Below are positions 1-10,547 of a DNA stretch of 64,000 nt, in pieces; the stretch's first letter is position 1; each line of letters opens with the position of its first letter. A program made the translations under genes and the position numbers. The DNA is from Methanosarcina sp. ERenArc_MAG2 (GTDB lineage Archaea; Halobacteriota; Methanosarcinia; Methanosarcinales; Methanosarcinaceae): NCBI GenBank assembly GCA_023955635.1, contig JAMXHR010000002.1, positions 62,001-126,000 of the forward strand, read 5' to 3'. Below the pieces are notes generated by a model. It was given only the letters and a program-made list of their open reading frames with translations, ran no database searches and was not told the DNA's origin.

Positions 1-65
1 GAGAGTTATATATGCCAATACCTGCTTCGAGTTTTTAAGGATATAATCAAAAGGTGTTTACGGAT

Positions 66-272
66 TTATTCAAGGTCCGAATCTTCAAAGATGAACAGTT
101 CATCAATTGTTGTATCCAGATATCTAGCAATTTTGTATGCAAGTTTGAGAGAAGGATTATACTTTCCTTTCTCAAGAAAAACAATAGTTTCTCTTCTTAC
201 TCCTACCATATTTGCAAGGACTTCCTGGGTAAGGTTGTGCCTTGCTCGAAGCTCCTTGATCTTTGTTTTCAC
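66..272 (-). CDS. XRE-family helix-turn-helix regulator
   Basis: Small Cro/C1-type DNA-binding protein of 68 residues. The HTH is visible in the first 50 residues ([13 protein letters not shown], then [18 protein letters not shown] and [14 protein letters not shown]). I chose the GTG at 272 because a GGAGGG ribosome site lies just upstream and because the longer ATG frame from 335 would overlap the preceding gene. It follows the DUF2178 membrane protein gene by 19 bp, so the two are probably co-transcribed. XRE regulators of this size next to DUF2178 proteins are a recurring archaeal pair; the target is unknown. Confidence 0.85.
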   Translation of the reverse strand: MKTKIKELRARHNLTQEVLANMVGVRRETIVFLEKGKYNPSLKLAYKIARYLDTTIDELFIFEDSDLE

Positions 273-291
273 CCTCAGCCCTCCGGAATTC

Positions 292-687
292 TTATTCAAC
301 ATCACTTTTTCGCATGAAATACCACCTGAAGACATTTGCGGAAATGCTCATGAAAATAAGAAGTACACCAAGCGTACCTTCAGTAGTAAGCTCTATCAGT
401 TTGAAATACTCTACCCAAAAGAGAACTGCAATGAGCATAAGTGTCAGGAGCCAGGAATAGGTAATTCCATATGCTGCAAGCTTCTTTGTCCTTTCGTCGC
501 TGTCAGGGAGCTCTCCATTTTTGAAGAGTCTGAAGGCTGTGATAACAAATATGACCGATCCCATGGTTATCACAAAAATTGGAATCGATGTATTAACTTC
601 AAAAAAAGCTGCCGATAATATCCCGGCAAGAATAAGGACTACACCCAAAGCAAGCCTGTACTTATATTCCTTTTTCATGTATCCCAT
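292..687 (-). CDS. DUF2178-like membrane protein
   Basis: Predicted integral membrane protein of 131 residues with four hydrophobic segments (about residues 11-28, 34-50, 77-95 and 104-120). Between the second and third lies a polar loop with a DSDERTKK motif, as in DUF2178 proteins. An AAAGGGAT ribosome site precedes the ATG. It is the first gene of a pair with the XRE regulator. The function of the family is unknown; the arrangement suggests a membrane partner or target of the small regulator. The family call rests on my recognition of the layout and the DER motif. Confidence 0.75.
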   Translation of the reverse strand: MGYMKKEYKYRLALGVVLILAGILSAAFFEVNTSIPIFVITMGSVIFVITAFRLFKNGELPDSDERTKKLAAYGITYSWLLTLMLIAVLFWVEYFKLIELTTEGTLGVLLIFMSISANVFRWYFMRKSDVE

Positions 688-719
688 TTTTATCCCTTTA
701 ATTATCCATTTATAATGGA

Positions 720-1735
720 TCTGTTTGCTAAAGATTTTTTATTGAACATTTCTGAGAATCTGTTCATTATTTATAACATATTATTTGATATTTCTAACAT
801 TATATTAGATATAGATCACATGTACTACTATTTAAGGACTCCGTCTAAAAATAAATTTAGGTGTAAGTGAAAAAAGTAACAATGTCGAAATCAAAGCTGT
901 GCTGGCGCACCCCGCTCCGAGCAACGGGGTATGTTCGCACATTCCAAGACTTCTACTAAATATAGCATAAACCTACGCTGAAGGCGTACAATCCTCATAT
1001 ACACCCTTCCAAGGCATTTAGATCTCCTAAATTCTGGGAAGCCATGTAATTAAAGGGATTTTGCGCCAGACCAGGTAAAGTTTTACTTAACAATATATTT
1101 ATTATTTAGTTGTAAATATTTATGTCGTCCACTGATACAGGATTGGTGTTTTCAAAATAGAATGCCCAACGCGACTTTTGATTGCGTTTCGATGCTTTTG
1201 TAACACGATGGCTCTACAAATGCCAAACTCACGGAAAAAGAATGAGAGTAGACGTTATTACGATTACTGTGAGGTAATAACAACGGAATACAAATGGACG
1301 ATCAAGCTATTAAATGTCTAATAAATAATTTTAAACAATGATGTCTAATGTGTCTGATATAATACATCGAGTGCGTAAGTCCCATGGAATAAAATACTAT
1401 CTTTAAAGTTCAATGTGTACCTAAATTTAGGAAAAATTTACGGTCTGACTTTAAAGCCAACCTTGCCCATTGTCCAAGAAATAGTTTGAATTTTAAGACA
1501 GCCTCTTAGACAGTATCCTGGAATACTCGATAAGAACAGAATAACTAAAAAGAATAAGTAATCGAAAAAACTCAAGCGTGTAAACAAAACCGAATTGAAT
1601 ACTATCTGGAAAATCTTTATTTGCCAGTGTATTTTTTGTTTCGTTTGTGGGTTATGAAGCTAGCACTCCTGATTAACTTATAATTACAGAAACCGGCTTT
1701 ATGGCTCCTTTTTTGATATATCTGATTTTATCGTT
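720..1735. other. Gene-poor stretch with degenerate mobile-element DNA
   Basis: About 1 kb without a convincing gene. It holds a GC-rich hairpin near 886-940 that recurs at 40742-40796. It also holds a stretch near 960-1050 related to 12560-12640 (CTACGCTgAAGGC, ACACCCTTCC). At 1368-1380 is AGTGCGTAAGTCC, the terminal repeat of the MITE at 59195. Short reading frames near 1200-1330 look like a decayed transposase, but I cannot name the family. Confidence 0.4.
886..940. repeat. GC-rich hairpin repeat, copy 1
   Basis: GGCGCACCCCGCT, then a short loop, then AACGGGGTATG. The same imperfect palindrome occurs at 40742-40796, where the outer arms are intact. Related ACCCC/GGGGT hairpins occur near 28603, 40905 and 44990. 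It stands out by GC content from its AT-rich surroundings and may be an IS200/IS605-type end or a REP-like element. Confidence 0.5.
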
Positions 1736-2403
1736 TTAATTCTGTATCTTTGCAGCTTTTTGCCGCTTTACGAACCTGGCTCCCATCTTAAAGGCTTTCT
1801 CACAGTCCTGCGGGAACACTTCTTTTCGCCTGTTTGCCTTTTCCACGGGGTCAAACCTATCGGCAACATACTTTGAATAATCCTCGAACTGGTATGTATC
1901 GGTACTGTACATCGATTCGGAATATCCGAAGATTCTCTTTGCAATAGTTTCATTTAATTCAATCGTTTTCTTGAGCCCAAACATATCGAAGTTTTCTTCT
2001 TTTATCCCCATTGTGTAGATGAATCCAACAGGGATATTTTTTGGATAGAGCGAGGGTAAGTCAGTAGAGTAAACGAGAAAAGGAAATACATAGCGTTCCA
2101 TGAACGACCTCATCTCGCCCGTAGAATTCCCTAGATAAATTGGGGATCCGAGTATAACTGCATCAGCGCCTTTCAGCTTATCCAGTAAAGGTGTCAGCTC
2201 ATCCTTTATCGAGCATTTTCCATAGCTGTTTCCCCCTTTAATTTGCAGGCAAAACAACTTGTGCAGCCTTTAAAGTTGAGGTCATAAAGGTGGATTATTT
2301 CTGTTTCTGCGCCCTCCGAAACTGCACCTTCAAGAGCTTTTTCCAGCAGGGTGGCTGTATTCCATTTCTTTCGAGGACTTCCGTTTATCGCTATCACTTT
2401 CAT
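1736..2403 (-). pseudogene. NADPH-dependent FMN reductase / iron-sulfur flavoprotein, frameshifted
   Basis: Flavodoxin-fold reductase. The N-terminal part (from 2403) has the FMN-binding start MKVIAINGSPRKKWNTATLL and a cysteine group CTSCFACKLKGG...KC like Isf-type iron-sulfur flavoproteins. The rest (to 1736) continues in the -1 frame with ADAVILGSPIYLGN, typical of the family. The frames meet at a G5 run near 2230-2236; one more G restores a protein of about 222 residues. Either the gene is newly inactivated or the run is undercalled. Two 14-bp direct repeats and a TATA-like sequence lie upstream. Confidence 0.8.
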
Positions 2404-2478
2404 GATTTTTACCTCATACTTTCAACTTCTTTTATACTTATATTCTCAATGTGGGTACCTGAGTTTTCTCTATGTGGT

Positions 2479-2510
2479 CACTACGGTTATAGGTTTCACT
2501 ACGGTTATAG
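2479..2510 (-). promoter_or_regulatory. Paired direct repeat upstream of the flavoprotein gene
   Basis: CACTACGGTTATAG occurs twice, 18 bp apart (2479-2492 and 2497-2510), about 75-105 bp before the flavoprotein start at 2403. A TATA-like TATAAAAG lies between at about 2428-2440 on the minus strand. The position upstream of the TATA box would suit an activator site. This is inference from position only. Confidence 0.4.
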
Positions 2511-2558
2511 ATTATTATGACCTAGATTCGGCAGGTTAACGTAATTAGAGATATATAC

Positions 2559-2757
2559 ATTGGTCATCGGTCAAGGAATTTTCTTGCCTGAAGGCTATCG
2601 ATTTTATGTCATAAATTGGCCTCAAATTTTAGCTTCTTTACATAAAATCGGTACTCTGTTCCAGTTCAAAGTCTATATAAATTTTGGACATATGTCAAGG
2701 GAATGAATCCAATTTATCATGATTCCTCACTTAACCGAAGACGCATGGAGATATATA
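2559..2757 (+). pseudogene. Transposase end remnant (paralog at 40370)
   Basis: About 200 bp that closely match 40370-40570, including the coded tail IYHDSSLNRRRME. At 40.5 kb the frame goes on to a natural end (VVMVAAIIRLHEVLG, stop). Here it is cut off at about 2757 by the next IS fragment. The NRRRxE motif resembles the C-terminal glutamate motif of DDE transposases. The family is not determined. Confidence 0.45.
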
Positions 2758-2760
2758 TTT

Positions 2761-3000
2761 TCATATTTCTCCCCAGAGACTCAATATCTTCCAGTGAATC
2801 TCTTCCATATTCAATATTTCTGACTCTATTTTCTCTTCTTTCTGAGTTATAAGTTCTGTAATTCCCTGAAAATTGAAAAATATCCATCTCATTGTAGGTC
2901 TTTTTGTTTGTTTCCCTTTTTGATCTGGAACCGTTTCATTTTGTTCCTCTAATTTTGTCCTCAACTTCCATTCTGCTATTGAATAAATCATTAAGCAGAG
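2761..3000 (-). pseudogene. IS1634-like transposase, C-terminal fragment
   Basis: Encodes IYSIAEWKLRTKLEEQNE, then PDQKGKQTKRPTMRW and a C-terminal tail. This parallels the last 80 residues of the full IS1634-type transposase at 19335-20957 (VYSVAEWKLRERLKETGE...PDQVKKQTQKPTLKW). The reading frame runs straight into the IS66 terminal repeat at 3001, so the rest was removed when that element arrived or afterwards. Confidence 0.75.
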
Positions 3001-3322
3001 GTAATTAATCAGCTACCTTTGCTCCTAACTTATTTTTCTGCTACACTCAATGCTTATTATTTTCATACTGGTTAATATAAAAATCATTCATTTCGTGTTT
3101 TTTATGGAACGTGATGAAATTCTATTTCTCTGTCACTCTAATCCAGAGGCTATTCTTGATCATATAAATAGTCTTGAGACTGAATTGATTGCTTTTAAAG
3201 AAGAAGTTCGAAATCTAACCTAAGTTTGACAGTATCCACTAATTAATATTGAAAATCTATCTTATTTTTAGCTTAATTTATTTGACAAAAATTCATGAAT
3301 GCATAAAATTTTGTTATATATT

Positions 3323-3775
3323 CTACGGAATAGTGCCCATTTTTGTTACAATTAAGCTATTGATCTTATCAAAATTAGCAAAAATATAATTTTTGACCCT
3401 ATTTTTCACGAACTTTATTGTAAGTGTCAAATTCTTCAAGCTTTTTTTGATGAATTTTGTGGATCTATGCTTTATTTCCTCAAATTCATATCGCATCAGC
3501 GATATGAATAATTGAGCAATAAATCCCAGAAGAATAGTTCCATACATGCTATCTTCTGACCAAACCCTTAACGGCTTAATCTGTATTTCGTTTTTCAACG
3601 AGTCAAATATTTTCTCAATAGAATCCTTTTCTCGGTATATTTCCAATGCGTTCTCAAGTGTCAAATCCTTATTCGATTTTAGGCAAAAAAATCCTTCTCT
3701 TCCATTAATTATCGAACTTTTTAGGAGTTCTATTGCTTCTTCATCACTAAGCTTTTCAAGCTTAGGGCTCGTCAC
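3323..3775 (-). pseudogene. IS4/IS1634-like transposase, C-terminal fragment
   Basis: Encodes the last 150 residues or so of a DDE transposase: NGREGFFCLKSNKDL, then YREKDSIEKIFDSLKNEI with the catalytic-glutamate region, then a hydrophobic LLGFIAQLFISLM segment. The YREKxxIExxF pattern is typical of the IS4/IS1634 group. The N-terminal start of the same gene (MNINTKRKAFPTILNKNI) lies at 5053-5133 on the same strand, beyond the ISAzo13 insertion. About 300 codons between are lost. Confidence 0.7.
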
Positions 3776-5054
3776 AAAATAATTTAATTAACTCACTCCA
3801 TTCTTTGGTTTGAATGTGTAATTCCATTCTCCGTGAAACTCATCAAGTATAATGCCCAATTTTTCAACCTGTTTTTTTCGATTTTAATTCCTGTTGGATA
3901 CTTATTCGTGTCTAACATGCATTTTACTTCAAGCCCTTTTGATGTAGTTGTTGCTGCAATAAGGTTTACAACTACTTCATAGCTTGTTAGTGGTTTTCCT
4001 CTCCAATTAAGAGTAATCTGGGAAAATAGTCTATGCTCTATTTTATTCCATTTACTTGTACCTGGAGGAAAGTGACAAACCGAAATCTCCAATCCGATTT
4101 CATCCGTTAATTTTTGTAATTCTGTTTTCCACAATTTTACTCTTGATCCATTGCTTCCCCCACAATCTGCAGTAATTAAAAGTTTTTTTGCATCAGGATA
4201 TGATTTACACCCCATTAGATTCCACCATCTACGTATACTTTCAACTGCAAAAGACGCTGTATCATGATCTATGCCGACGTTTACCCATCCCTCATTATTA
4301 GCAATGTCGTATACCCCATATGGATTTACCTTTCCCAGTTCTTTATCCTTAAAATCATATACATTGACAAGTATTGGATCTTTTTTTGGACGCAATTCAC
4401 GGCCAACATTCTTGAAATTTCCGATTAACTCTTTCTTTTTAGTATCTACTGAGATTACAGGCTGATGTTCACCTTGAAATATTTTACATTTTTCACTTAT
4501 ATGCTCAAATTGTTTGTCACGATCAGGATGCTCAGTTCCTTCTATGGTTTTCTTATTCGCTTGTAAACTGTAACCAAGCATGTGAAGCATATCCGCAACT
4601 CTTGTATGGCTTACTTTATGTCCGATATTCTGAAGTTCCCCTGCTATATTTCGAAGACTTTTACAAGTCCAGAGTAAAGGAGATTCCGGATCCCCACGAC
4701 TTGTTGGTTCAATAAGTGCCTCAAGATCGGACAAAAGAGTAGGGTCTTTCTCAACAATCTTTTTACGACCTCCTCCAGGAGCACGTATTTTATTATCAGA
4801 AAGAGATTTGCCACTTTCCAGTTCAGTGCAACCTTTTTTAATTGTATTTTCAGAAATACCAGTTGCACGAGAAACTATGCTGATGTTGCCTTTGCCAATA
4901 CTAAGCGCTTCTGCAGCTGCAAATAAACGTTTGCTTTTTTCATCAAGAAAAGGTTTTAGCAAGTTATATTTTTTGGAAATAATTTCCTCAAGCATATAGA
5001 CCAAATAGGATTAACTTATATAAAAAAATACTCAATCTATTTTGTTACGAATAC
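3767..5054 (-). mobile_element. ISAzo13-family insertion sequence
   Basis: Bounded by imperfect inverted repeats TCGTCACAAAATAATTTAA (from about 3769) and the complement of TCGTAACAAAATAGATTGA (near 5034-5052). It contains one transposase gene and sits inside the IS1634-like remnant. A target duplication is not obvious, which fits a later deletion beside it. Confidence 0.65.
3788..5004 (-). CDS. ISAzo13-family transposase
   Basis: DDE transposase of about 400 residues. An N-terminal HTH region (ISIVSRATGISENTIKKG) is followed by the GGGRKKI motif, then the catalytic core: first Asp in VISVDTKKKE, second Asp in ITADCGGSNGSR, Glu in SKWNKIEHRLFSQ. As read, the frame ends at 3793 with an abnormal tail. 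One extra A in the A7 run at 3872-3878 would give the usual FHGEWNYTFKP ending and a stop at 3788-3790. The catalytic residues lie before the shift. The start is at 5004 or the ATG at 4995. Confidence 0.8.
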
Positions 5055-6576
5055 TAAGCATCGGTCCGATAGGAACGCATATATTCTTGTTAAGAATAGT
5101 AGGAAATGCTTTTCGTTTTGTGTTTATATTCATTTGACCGAATAATACAAAACAAAGAGCACTTATTTTTATCTAACTGTCAAAGCCAGGATCTAAAGGC
5201 TCTTTTGAATCAAAACAGTCAAAATAGTAATAGATCTCCTTCTACCGATACTTTTTTCCAGAAGAGAACTCAACATGACGAAAAAAGAGTGGTAGACGTC
5301 CTGGTGGTCAGAAAGGACATCCTGGATCTACACTAAAGACTTTTGATTCTCCTCATGAAATCGTAAACCTTCGCCTGTGTAACTGTAAATTTTGTGGTTA
5401 CAGCCTTTAGGAGACTGAATCAAATGGTTACGAGAAACGGCAGGAAGTTGATCTTCCTGCCTTAAATTTCAGAGTTATTGAGTATCGCAGTGAGATCAAG
5501 AAATGTCCTTACTGTGGTTATAAAAACAAGGCTGATTTTCCAGAAAACGTAACAAAACCTGTTCAATATAGTCAGAAGATTCTGGCAATTGCAGTTTACC
5601 TGCGGGACTTTCAATTAATACCTTATGGGCGAATTTCAAGGATGCTTAAGGACCTTTTTGGATTGAGGATGAGTCCAGCTACGGTAAAGAGGGCAGAAAA
5701 TAAGTGTTTCTACAATTTAAAAGAATTCACCAATTACATCAAGAAGCAATTGATCAAAGAAGATGTTATCCACGGTGATGAAACCGGAATGAGAGTCAAT
5801 AGCCATAATGATTGGTGTCATGTAGTCTCTACGGCTAAATGGACCCTTTATTTCCATGATAGAAGTCGAGGGTCAAAAGCCATGGATAAAATGGGGATAT
5901 TACCAGAATATCAGGGAACAATGACTCATGACTTCTGGAGTTCCTATTTCAAATATCCAATGTGCAAACATGCGATGTGCAATGCACATCTCAGGAGGGA
6001 ACTTAAAGGAATTCATGATAATTTCAATCAAGATTGGGCTCAAGAGATGAGTAATCTGCTTACAGAATCTAAAAAATATGCAGATAAAATGAGGGAATTG
6101 GGAAAGAAAATTGAAGGAAAAGAGATTGAAGCATTAAAAGAAAAATACAGAAGAATCGTAATGAAAGGAATTGAGGAAAATCCTCCGCCTAAAAGATTGA
6201 AATGTCAAAAAGGAAAGAGAGGAAGACCTCGTCAAAGTAAAGCAAAGAATCTACTTGACAGATTCATAAAATACGAGGAGGAAATTCTGAGGTTTGCTAC
6301 AGACTTGAGAGTACCTTTCGATAACAATCAAGCAGAAAGAGATCTTAGGATGATAAGGGTTCAGCAAAATATCTCGGGATCTTTTAGGACACCACAAGGA
6401 GCGGATGCTTTCTGTAGAAACAGAGGATACATTTCTACAATAATGAAAAATATGATGTCTATAATTGATTCACTTTATGCGGCACTTAAGGGAGCGCCGA
6501 CAATACCTGAATAATTACACATATTTTTAATAATTTTCAAAATATGTATGTTAGCTAATTAATTGGTGGGTTCATT

Positions 6577-7350
6577 ATGCTAAACCTTGAAGAACTAGGG
6601 AAAAAGCTTACAGAAGCCGGAAGGTTGAAACTACGTCCTCTATGTGTCTATGGCACGGATGAAATTCCTGAGGGAGCAGTACCATCATACAAGGTAGACC
6701 GCTGTATAGCAAAGGCAATTTACACTTCTGCTCTTTTTGAAGAGACACCTCCAATATATATTGAAGCAGCCCATGAGCAGTGCTGCGTAGGTGGACTTGT
6801 ATGGATGGGGTTGAGTGAACCTCATCCGAAACTGAAATACTTCGTGACTGTGGGCACGCCTGACTTCCATGGTGGGGCTGCCGAACACTTAAAGGCGTCG
6901 CCAGAACTATTTGAAGAGAGCATGAAACGTGCAGGGAAAATAATTCCACCTGGTAAATACACCGTCATCGGTCCTTGCAATGATAACATAGCACCTGAAA
7001 AAATCAGATCGCTTATTCTTTTTGCAGAGAGCGAACAAATAAGGAACTTATGCGGTCTTGCACAATTCAACAGTTCTGACATATTCTTTAAGACGGTGAT
7101 ACCTGGTGGACCTACCTGTTCCATGATGCTTGCTTTCCCCGCTGGCATGGCAGAGAATGCACCCAAGGACTCAGCTTATGTCGGGCCTGTTGATCCGACA
7201 GGAAATCCCTGGCTACCCCAAGAATTAATGATTATGGGCATTCCGATTTTATTGGCTCAACAGATGGCTACTGATCTGGAAGAGTCTTTTATTGGCAAAA
7301 GAAGCAAGATAGCATACCCTGAAAAACGTATCATAGTAAAATCAAAGTGA
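6577..7350 (+). CDS. DUF169 family protein
   Basis: Cytosolic protein of 257 residues with the DUF169 layout: an N-terminal LGKKLTEAGRLKLRPLCVY segment, conserved cysteines in EQCCVGG (about residues 67-71) and in GPTCSMM, and a glycine-rich middle. DUF169 proteins are common in methanogens and anaerobic bacteria; the role is unknown, though the conserved cysteines suggest metal or cofactor binding. Start ATG 6577 follows TTGGTGGG as ribosome site. It lies 59 bp after the IS66 end and is intact, so this IS did not break it. Confidence 0.85.
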   Translation: MLNLEELGKKLTEAGRLKLRPLCVYGTDEIPEGAVPSYKVDRCIAKAIYTSALFEETPPIYIEAAHEQCCVGGLVWMGLSEPHPKLKYFVTVGTPDFHGGAAEHLKASPELFEESMKRAGKIIPPGKYTVIGPCNDNIAPEKIRSLILFAESEQIRNLCGLAQFNSSDIFFKTVIPGGPTCSMMLAFPAGMAENAPKDSAYVGPVDPTGNPWLPQELMIMGIPILLAQQMATDLEESFIGKRSKIAYPEKRIIVKSK

Positions 7351-7379
7351 AAGGCATATAAGACCAAAAAAGAAAAAAC

Positions 7380-7592
7380 AACCGGGATATCCTTTTTGTG
7401 GGTTGGTTTGGTCCTATTGGAGTAGCAGCTTTCTATTATGCTCGATTCTCAATGAGACAAACAGGAATTGAAGAATTGTGGCCAGTTGTTAGCTTGGTGA
7501 TATGCATGTCAATTGTTCTTCACGGAGTAAACGCAACTTATTTCACAAAACTTTGCGGAAAGTCTAATTTAGAAAAGTCAGGAAATGAGTAA
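7380..7592 (+). pseudogene. NhaP-type Na+/H+ antiporter, C-terminal fragment
   Basis: Only the last 65 residues or so of a CPA1 cation/proton antiporter remain (DILFVGWFGPIGVAAFYY, then the last membrane helix WPVVSLVICMSIVLHGVNA). In intact NhaP proteins GWFGPRG-type sequences sit near the end of the transport domain. About 300 N-terminal residues are absent upstream, where only 30 bp separate it from the DUF169 gene. It is therefore a remnant and not a small gene, despite an in-frame ATG at 7398. Confidence 0.75.
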
Positions 7593-7772
7593 TTGCATTT
7601 CAAGAAGGAGTTTCAAGACTCCAACTCTTAATTTTTGGCTACAAACACATATTCCATCTAATTTCATTGATTTAGAATAATGGTTGCATGAGTTTAGACT
7701 GAGAGTAACAATCTTCGATCTTATAGAGACACCTATTAAGTATAATATACTAAATATAAGATAGGGGATGCA

Positions 7773-8844
7773 GTGGAGGCTCACATTAACAATATCGATG
7801 AAAAGGGTTTCGGCGAGATTCTCGGACTGCGGGAAGAAATAGGAGAAATCCAGGTAGCAATTGCTGACTTTGAGGTTGGAAAAAAACTTAACGTAGCCAT
7901 TATAGCCGGACTGTTTGGTGGAAAAACCACTCTAATTAATGAGATTGAGAAACTAAACCTAAACAGGGCGACAAAATTTACTTTCTCTGAAATTGTCCGG
8001 GATAAAAAGGAAATTTTCCTCCCCGAAGACACAAAAAGGGTAGTACTTCTGGATAACTGTCACTTTCTTTACGTGAGAAAACCTGGTGGCTTCGAGATAT
8101 TTTACGAGTTTCTGGATATGGTTAGTTCTCAGAACAGGATATTTGTCACTACATGGAACCTTTATTCCTGGAAATACCTTAATGAGGCCTTTGATCTTGG
8201 AAAATACTTTCCGATACAGATCATTATTCCTCCTTTTGAAAAAAAGATCTTAAACCCTTTATTCTCGGAAGATATGAAGAAGGGGAAATTATATTTGATA
8301 GTGGTGGGGAGTTAGAAAAAGAACCCTTTATGTATATAACGGAGTATCCGATTGAACTCTCCTCCATAGGCAGGAAAATTGCAATCCCTATTTTGAGAAT
8401 AAACACTCATTATCTTAAGAAATATTTTCTGAATGAAAAAGAAGAAGAAAAAAGGAACAGGAAGAAAAAGAAAAAATCGCTGAGAACAGGATATTCGAAA
8501 AAATTCACCTGGAATCAAAAGGTAACCCTGGTGTTGCACTAAGAGTCTGGGAACTTGGGCTAGATTATCCTCACATAAAGCCGGATAACATAGGCAACTT
8601 TTCGTACAATATAGAGCTTGAACACGAAGAGGCGTTTGTCCTAAGCCTTATTCTCTCATACCAAAGCCTGAAAATGAGTGAAATAATCGAGATGATAGAT
8701 TCTGCATTAAGAACCGACAAAGTTCTCTTCCGGCTTCTAAACCAGGAACTAGTTTCCCAAAGTGAAGATAATTCCTTCCGAATCAGACCTGAAGCCTTGA
8801 GGAGTGTGATTGCATATCTGGAAAAGTTAAGGCTGGTATGGTAA
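7773..8844 (+). pseudogene. AAA ATPase with C-terminal winged-helix region, two frameshifts
   Basis: P-loop ATPase. Walker A is GLFGGKTTL (about residue 48) and Walker B is RVVLLDNCHFL; a sensor-like FVTTWN follows. The first frame ends at 8315. One extra base near 8275 joins it to a second frame (FDSGGELEKEPFMYITEYP), and one extra A in the A6 run near 8447-8453 joins that to the C-terminal part (ENRIFEKIHLESKGNPGVALRVWELGL), ending at 8844. The repaired protein has about 358 residues. Its stop abuts the mscS start (TAAATG), so the two form an operon. Confidence 0.7.
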
Positions 8845-9785
8845 ATGGTAGATAGAAACACTGTAGACACAAGCAGGGAGCAACTTCTGGAGACTCTCAG
8901 ATCCATAGAGACACAAACAATCGTAAATATACTTCTGATTTTTTCCTCGCGTACATACTTGGTAGAATTATCACAACCATACTATCAAAAGCTTCGGAAA
9001 AAATGAGCCGTAGTGGTAGGGTAAAAGTAAAAATGGTTATTCCTGCAGTAAAGTTTGGAATTTATATTATTGCTTTTTATTACTTCCTTACGGAAATATT
9101 AAAAATATTTGGGCCAGAACTGTTTCTCTTGACAGGACTTATTGGTGCAGGCATTGGTTTTGGGCTAAAAGACCTTTTTGCAGACTTTGTCGGAGGAGTT
9201 GTAATTACATTTGAAAAACCTTACCATGTAGGAGACAAAATTACCATTGGGGACTATTATGGTGAGGTTACTGATATAGGGCTAAGGGCAACAAAACTCG
9301 TCACACCGGATGATAATACTATTACAGCTCCAAACAGCCTTATTTTTGATGAGGCCGTTGCCAGTGGAAACTATGGGGCTTCGGAAATGATGGTTGTAAT
9401 AGACCTCTATATCGCGTCGGAGTCAGATGTAAAAACTTCAATGAGAGTTTTAAGAGAAGCCGTTGTGAGCTCAAAATATGTTTTTATCTCCAGGAAAAAC
9501 CCTGTTATCCTGCTACACAAATCCCTGCCATTTTACACCAGGTTGCGGGCCAAAGCTTACGTTAATGATCTAAGAGATGAATTTGAGTTTGAATCCGATG
9601 TACACACAAGGGCCTGGATCGAACTCCAAAAGAATGGGATCAGGGCTCCGCAACTCCATGTTCTGAATATTCCCCCAATAGAAGAAGAATATGAATCAGA
9701 TACTCGAGGAAACGTCAGGTCAGACAAAAGGGCCAGAAAAGATTCCGAATCTAGTATAAATTCCCAGAGAAATTCCAGATTTTAA
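8845..9785 (+). pseudogene. MscS-type mechanosensitive channel, frameshifted
   Basis: Small-conductance mechanosensitive channel homolog of about 313 residues once repaired. The N-terminal frame starts at ATG 8845 and ends in a hydrophobic stretch. One more T in the T6 run at 8939-8944 continues it as FFLAYILGRIITTILSKASEK. From 9003 the MscS domain follows: pore helix LFLLTGLIGAGIGFGLKDL, then the beta domain VGDKITIGDYYGEVTDIGLRA. It directly follows the ATPase gene and shares its orientation. Confidence 0.8.
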
Positions 9786-9845
9786 ACTTATCTAGTCTCA
9801 TTTGAAATCTGTAACATAGGATATGCTTTCAAGTAAACCAGTTAT

Positions 9846-10361
9846 TTAAACTCTCAGTCCGGAAATATCAAGTTTTTTACCTTCGTTCTCCGATTGACTT
9901 ATGATTGAGAAACTGCCATCAGTCTCAAGGACAACAGCCTCTACACTTTCCAGATTAGCATATCCTTGATTCCTCACAGACTGCTGGATTTCACTTTCAA
10001 TAACTCTAGAACACTTCATAGAATCTTTAAGATATTCTCCATTATAATATACAAGGGATGGCTCATTTTTTATTATTCTTTTAACAGTATCTGACCTTAT
10101 TGTTATCCAGGCAACTGTATATTGCAGACCTATCAGGACTGCAAAAGCAGTTACTCCTTCTACGAGTGCAACGCTTTTATTCAGAAGAAGTGATCCGAAC
10201 GTAGATCCGAGTGCAATTGTTATTACAAAATCAAATGCATTAAGTTTAGAAAGTGTGCGGTTTCCGGAAACTTTTAATAAGAGTACAAGTGAGATGTATC
10301 CCAAAATTCCGAGTACTAAGACCCTTACCAGATCATTCCAGCTATTGAAGAATAAGCCCAT
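9846..10361 (-). CDS. DUF421 / YetF-like membrane protein
   Basis: Protein of 171 residues with three N-terminal membrane helices (about 12-30, 40-58, 64-85), the FDFVITIALGSTFGS motif of the family, and a C-terminal soluble domain (EPSLVYYNGEYLKDSMKCSRV, then NLESVEAVVLETDGSFSII). Homologs such as Bacillus YetF have a similar layout and an unsettled role in the cell envelope. It converges with the upstream mscS gene; 60 bp separate the two ends. Confidence 0.85.
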   Translation of the reverse strand: MGLFFNSWNDLVRVLVLGILGYISLVLLLKVSGNRTLSKLNAFDFVITIALGSTFGSLLLNKSVALVEGVTAFAVLIGLQYTVAWITIRSDTVKRIIKNEPSLVYYNGEYLKDSMKCSRVIESEIQQSVRNQGYANLESVEAVVLETDGSFSIISQSENEGKKLDISGLRV

Positions 10362-10437
10362 AGCTATAGTTCTCCCCTTTAAAACGAGTGAATTTATGGA
10401 TATTAGTTTAAACTAATTGCACCTCTTCTTATGATCT

Positions 10438-10547
10438 CTAGTGCTTCGATTCCAAAATACACTCACAAACCTGCACCTTTAAATCTGTCCATTGATCAAT
10501 GAATTTTTTCTTTCATTAATGGATTCGTTTTGGAATCGGTGCACTAG
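10438..10547. repeat. CTAG-bounded MITE family 1, copy 1
   Basis: A 110-bp element with inverted ends CTAGTGCTTCGATTCCAAAA and TTTTGGAATCGGTGCACTAG. A second copy of 109 bp is at 29870-29978. The CTAG at each end fits the YTAR target duplication of IS5-group elements. No coding capacity. Confidence 0.75.

Larger units (their letters stand above)
3219..5190 (-). mobile_element. Nested IS1634-like remnant carrying an ISAzo13 element
   Basis: Inserted in IS66 copy 1 with ATCTAA repeated on both sides (3213-3218 and 5191-5196). Ends are CCTAAGTTTGACAGT and the complement of CCTGGCTTTGACAGT (12 of 15 match). The transposase of this element survives only as 27 N-terminal codons (5053-5133) and 150 C-terminal codons (3323-3775). 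Its middle is missing and an ISAzo13 element lies between the two parts. A MITE at 42622-42816 has the same kind of ends (CTACTTTGACAGA). Confidence 0.75.
3104..6514 (+). pseudogene. IS66-type transposase A, copy 1 (interrupted, frameshift and in-frame UAG)
   Basis: DDE transposase of IS66 type. N-terminal helical segment from ATG 3104 (MERDEILFLCHSNPEAILDH), cut at 3218, resumed at 5191 (LLNQNSQNSNRSPSTD), then the KSGRRPGGQKGHPG motif in the -1 frame after an A6 run near 5281. A zinc-binding CNCKFCGYSL segment is followed by an in-frame TAG at 5408-5410. The catalytic part from 5642 has HGDETGMRV, a central MTHDFWSSY and NNQAERDLRMIR. The copy at 21 kb shares both the frameshift and the UAG, so only the insertion is specific to this one. 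Confidence 0.85.
3001..6518 (+). mobile_element. IS66-type element A, copy 1, interrupted
   Basis: Terminal inverted repeats GTAATTAATCAGCTA (3001) and the complement of GTAATTATTCAGGTA (ending 6518) bound an element nearly identical to the 1540-bp copy at 21093-22632 on the other strand. This copy is split by a 1972-bp insertion (3219-5190) flanked by the direct repeat ATCTAA. I see no clear target duplication outside the ends. Confidence 0.85.

Noticed and set aside
838..1455. A complete IS with ends CCGT...TAAATTTAGGT
   Set aside because: The two ends share CCGT and TAAATTTAGGT only. TAAATTTA is itself palindromic, and no transposase is readable between them.
7398..7592. A genuine 64-residue membrane protein
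   Set aside because: The sequence is the tail of an NhaP antiporter with the conserved motif continuing upstream of the ATG, so it is a remnant.
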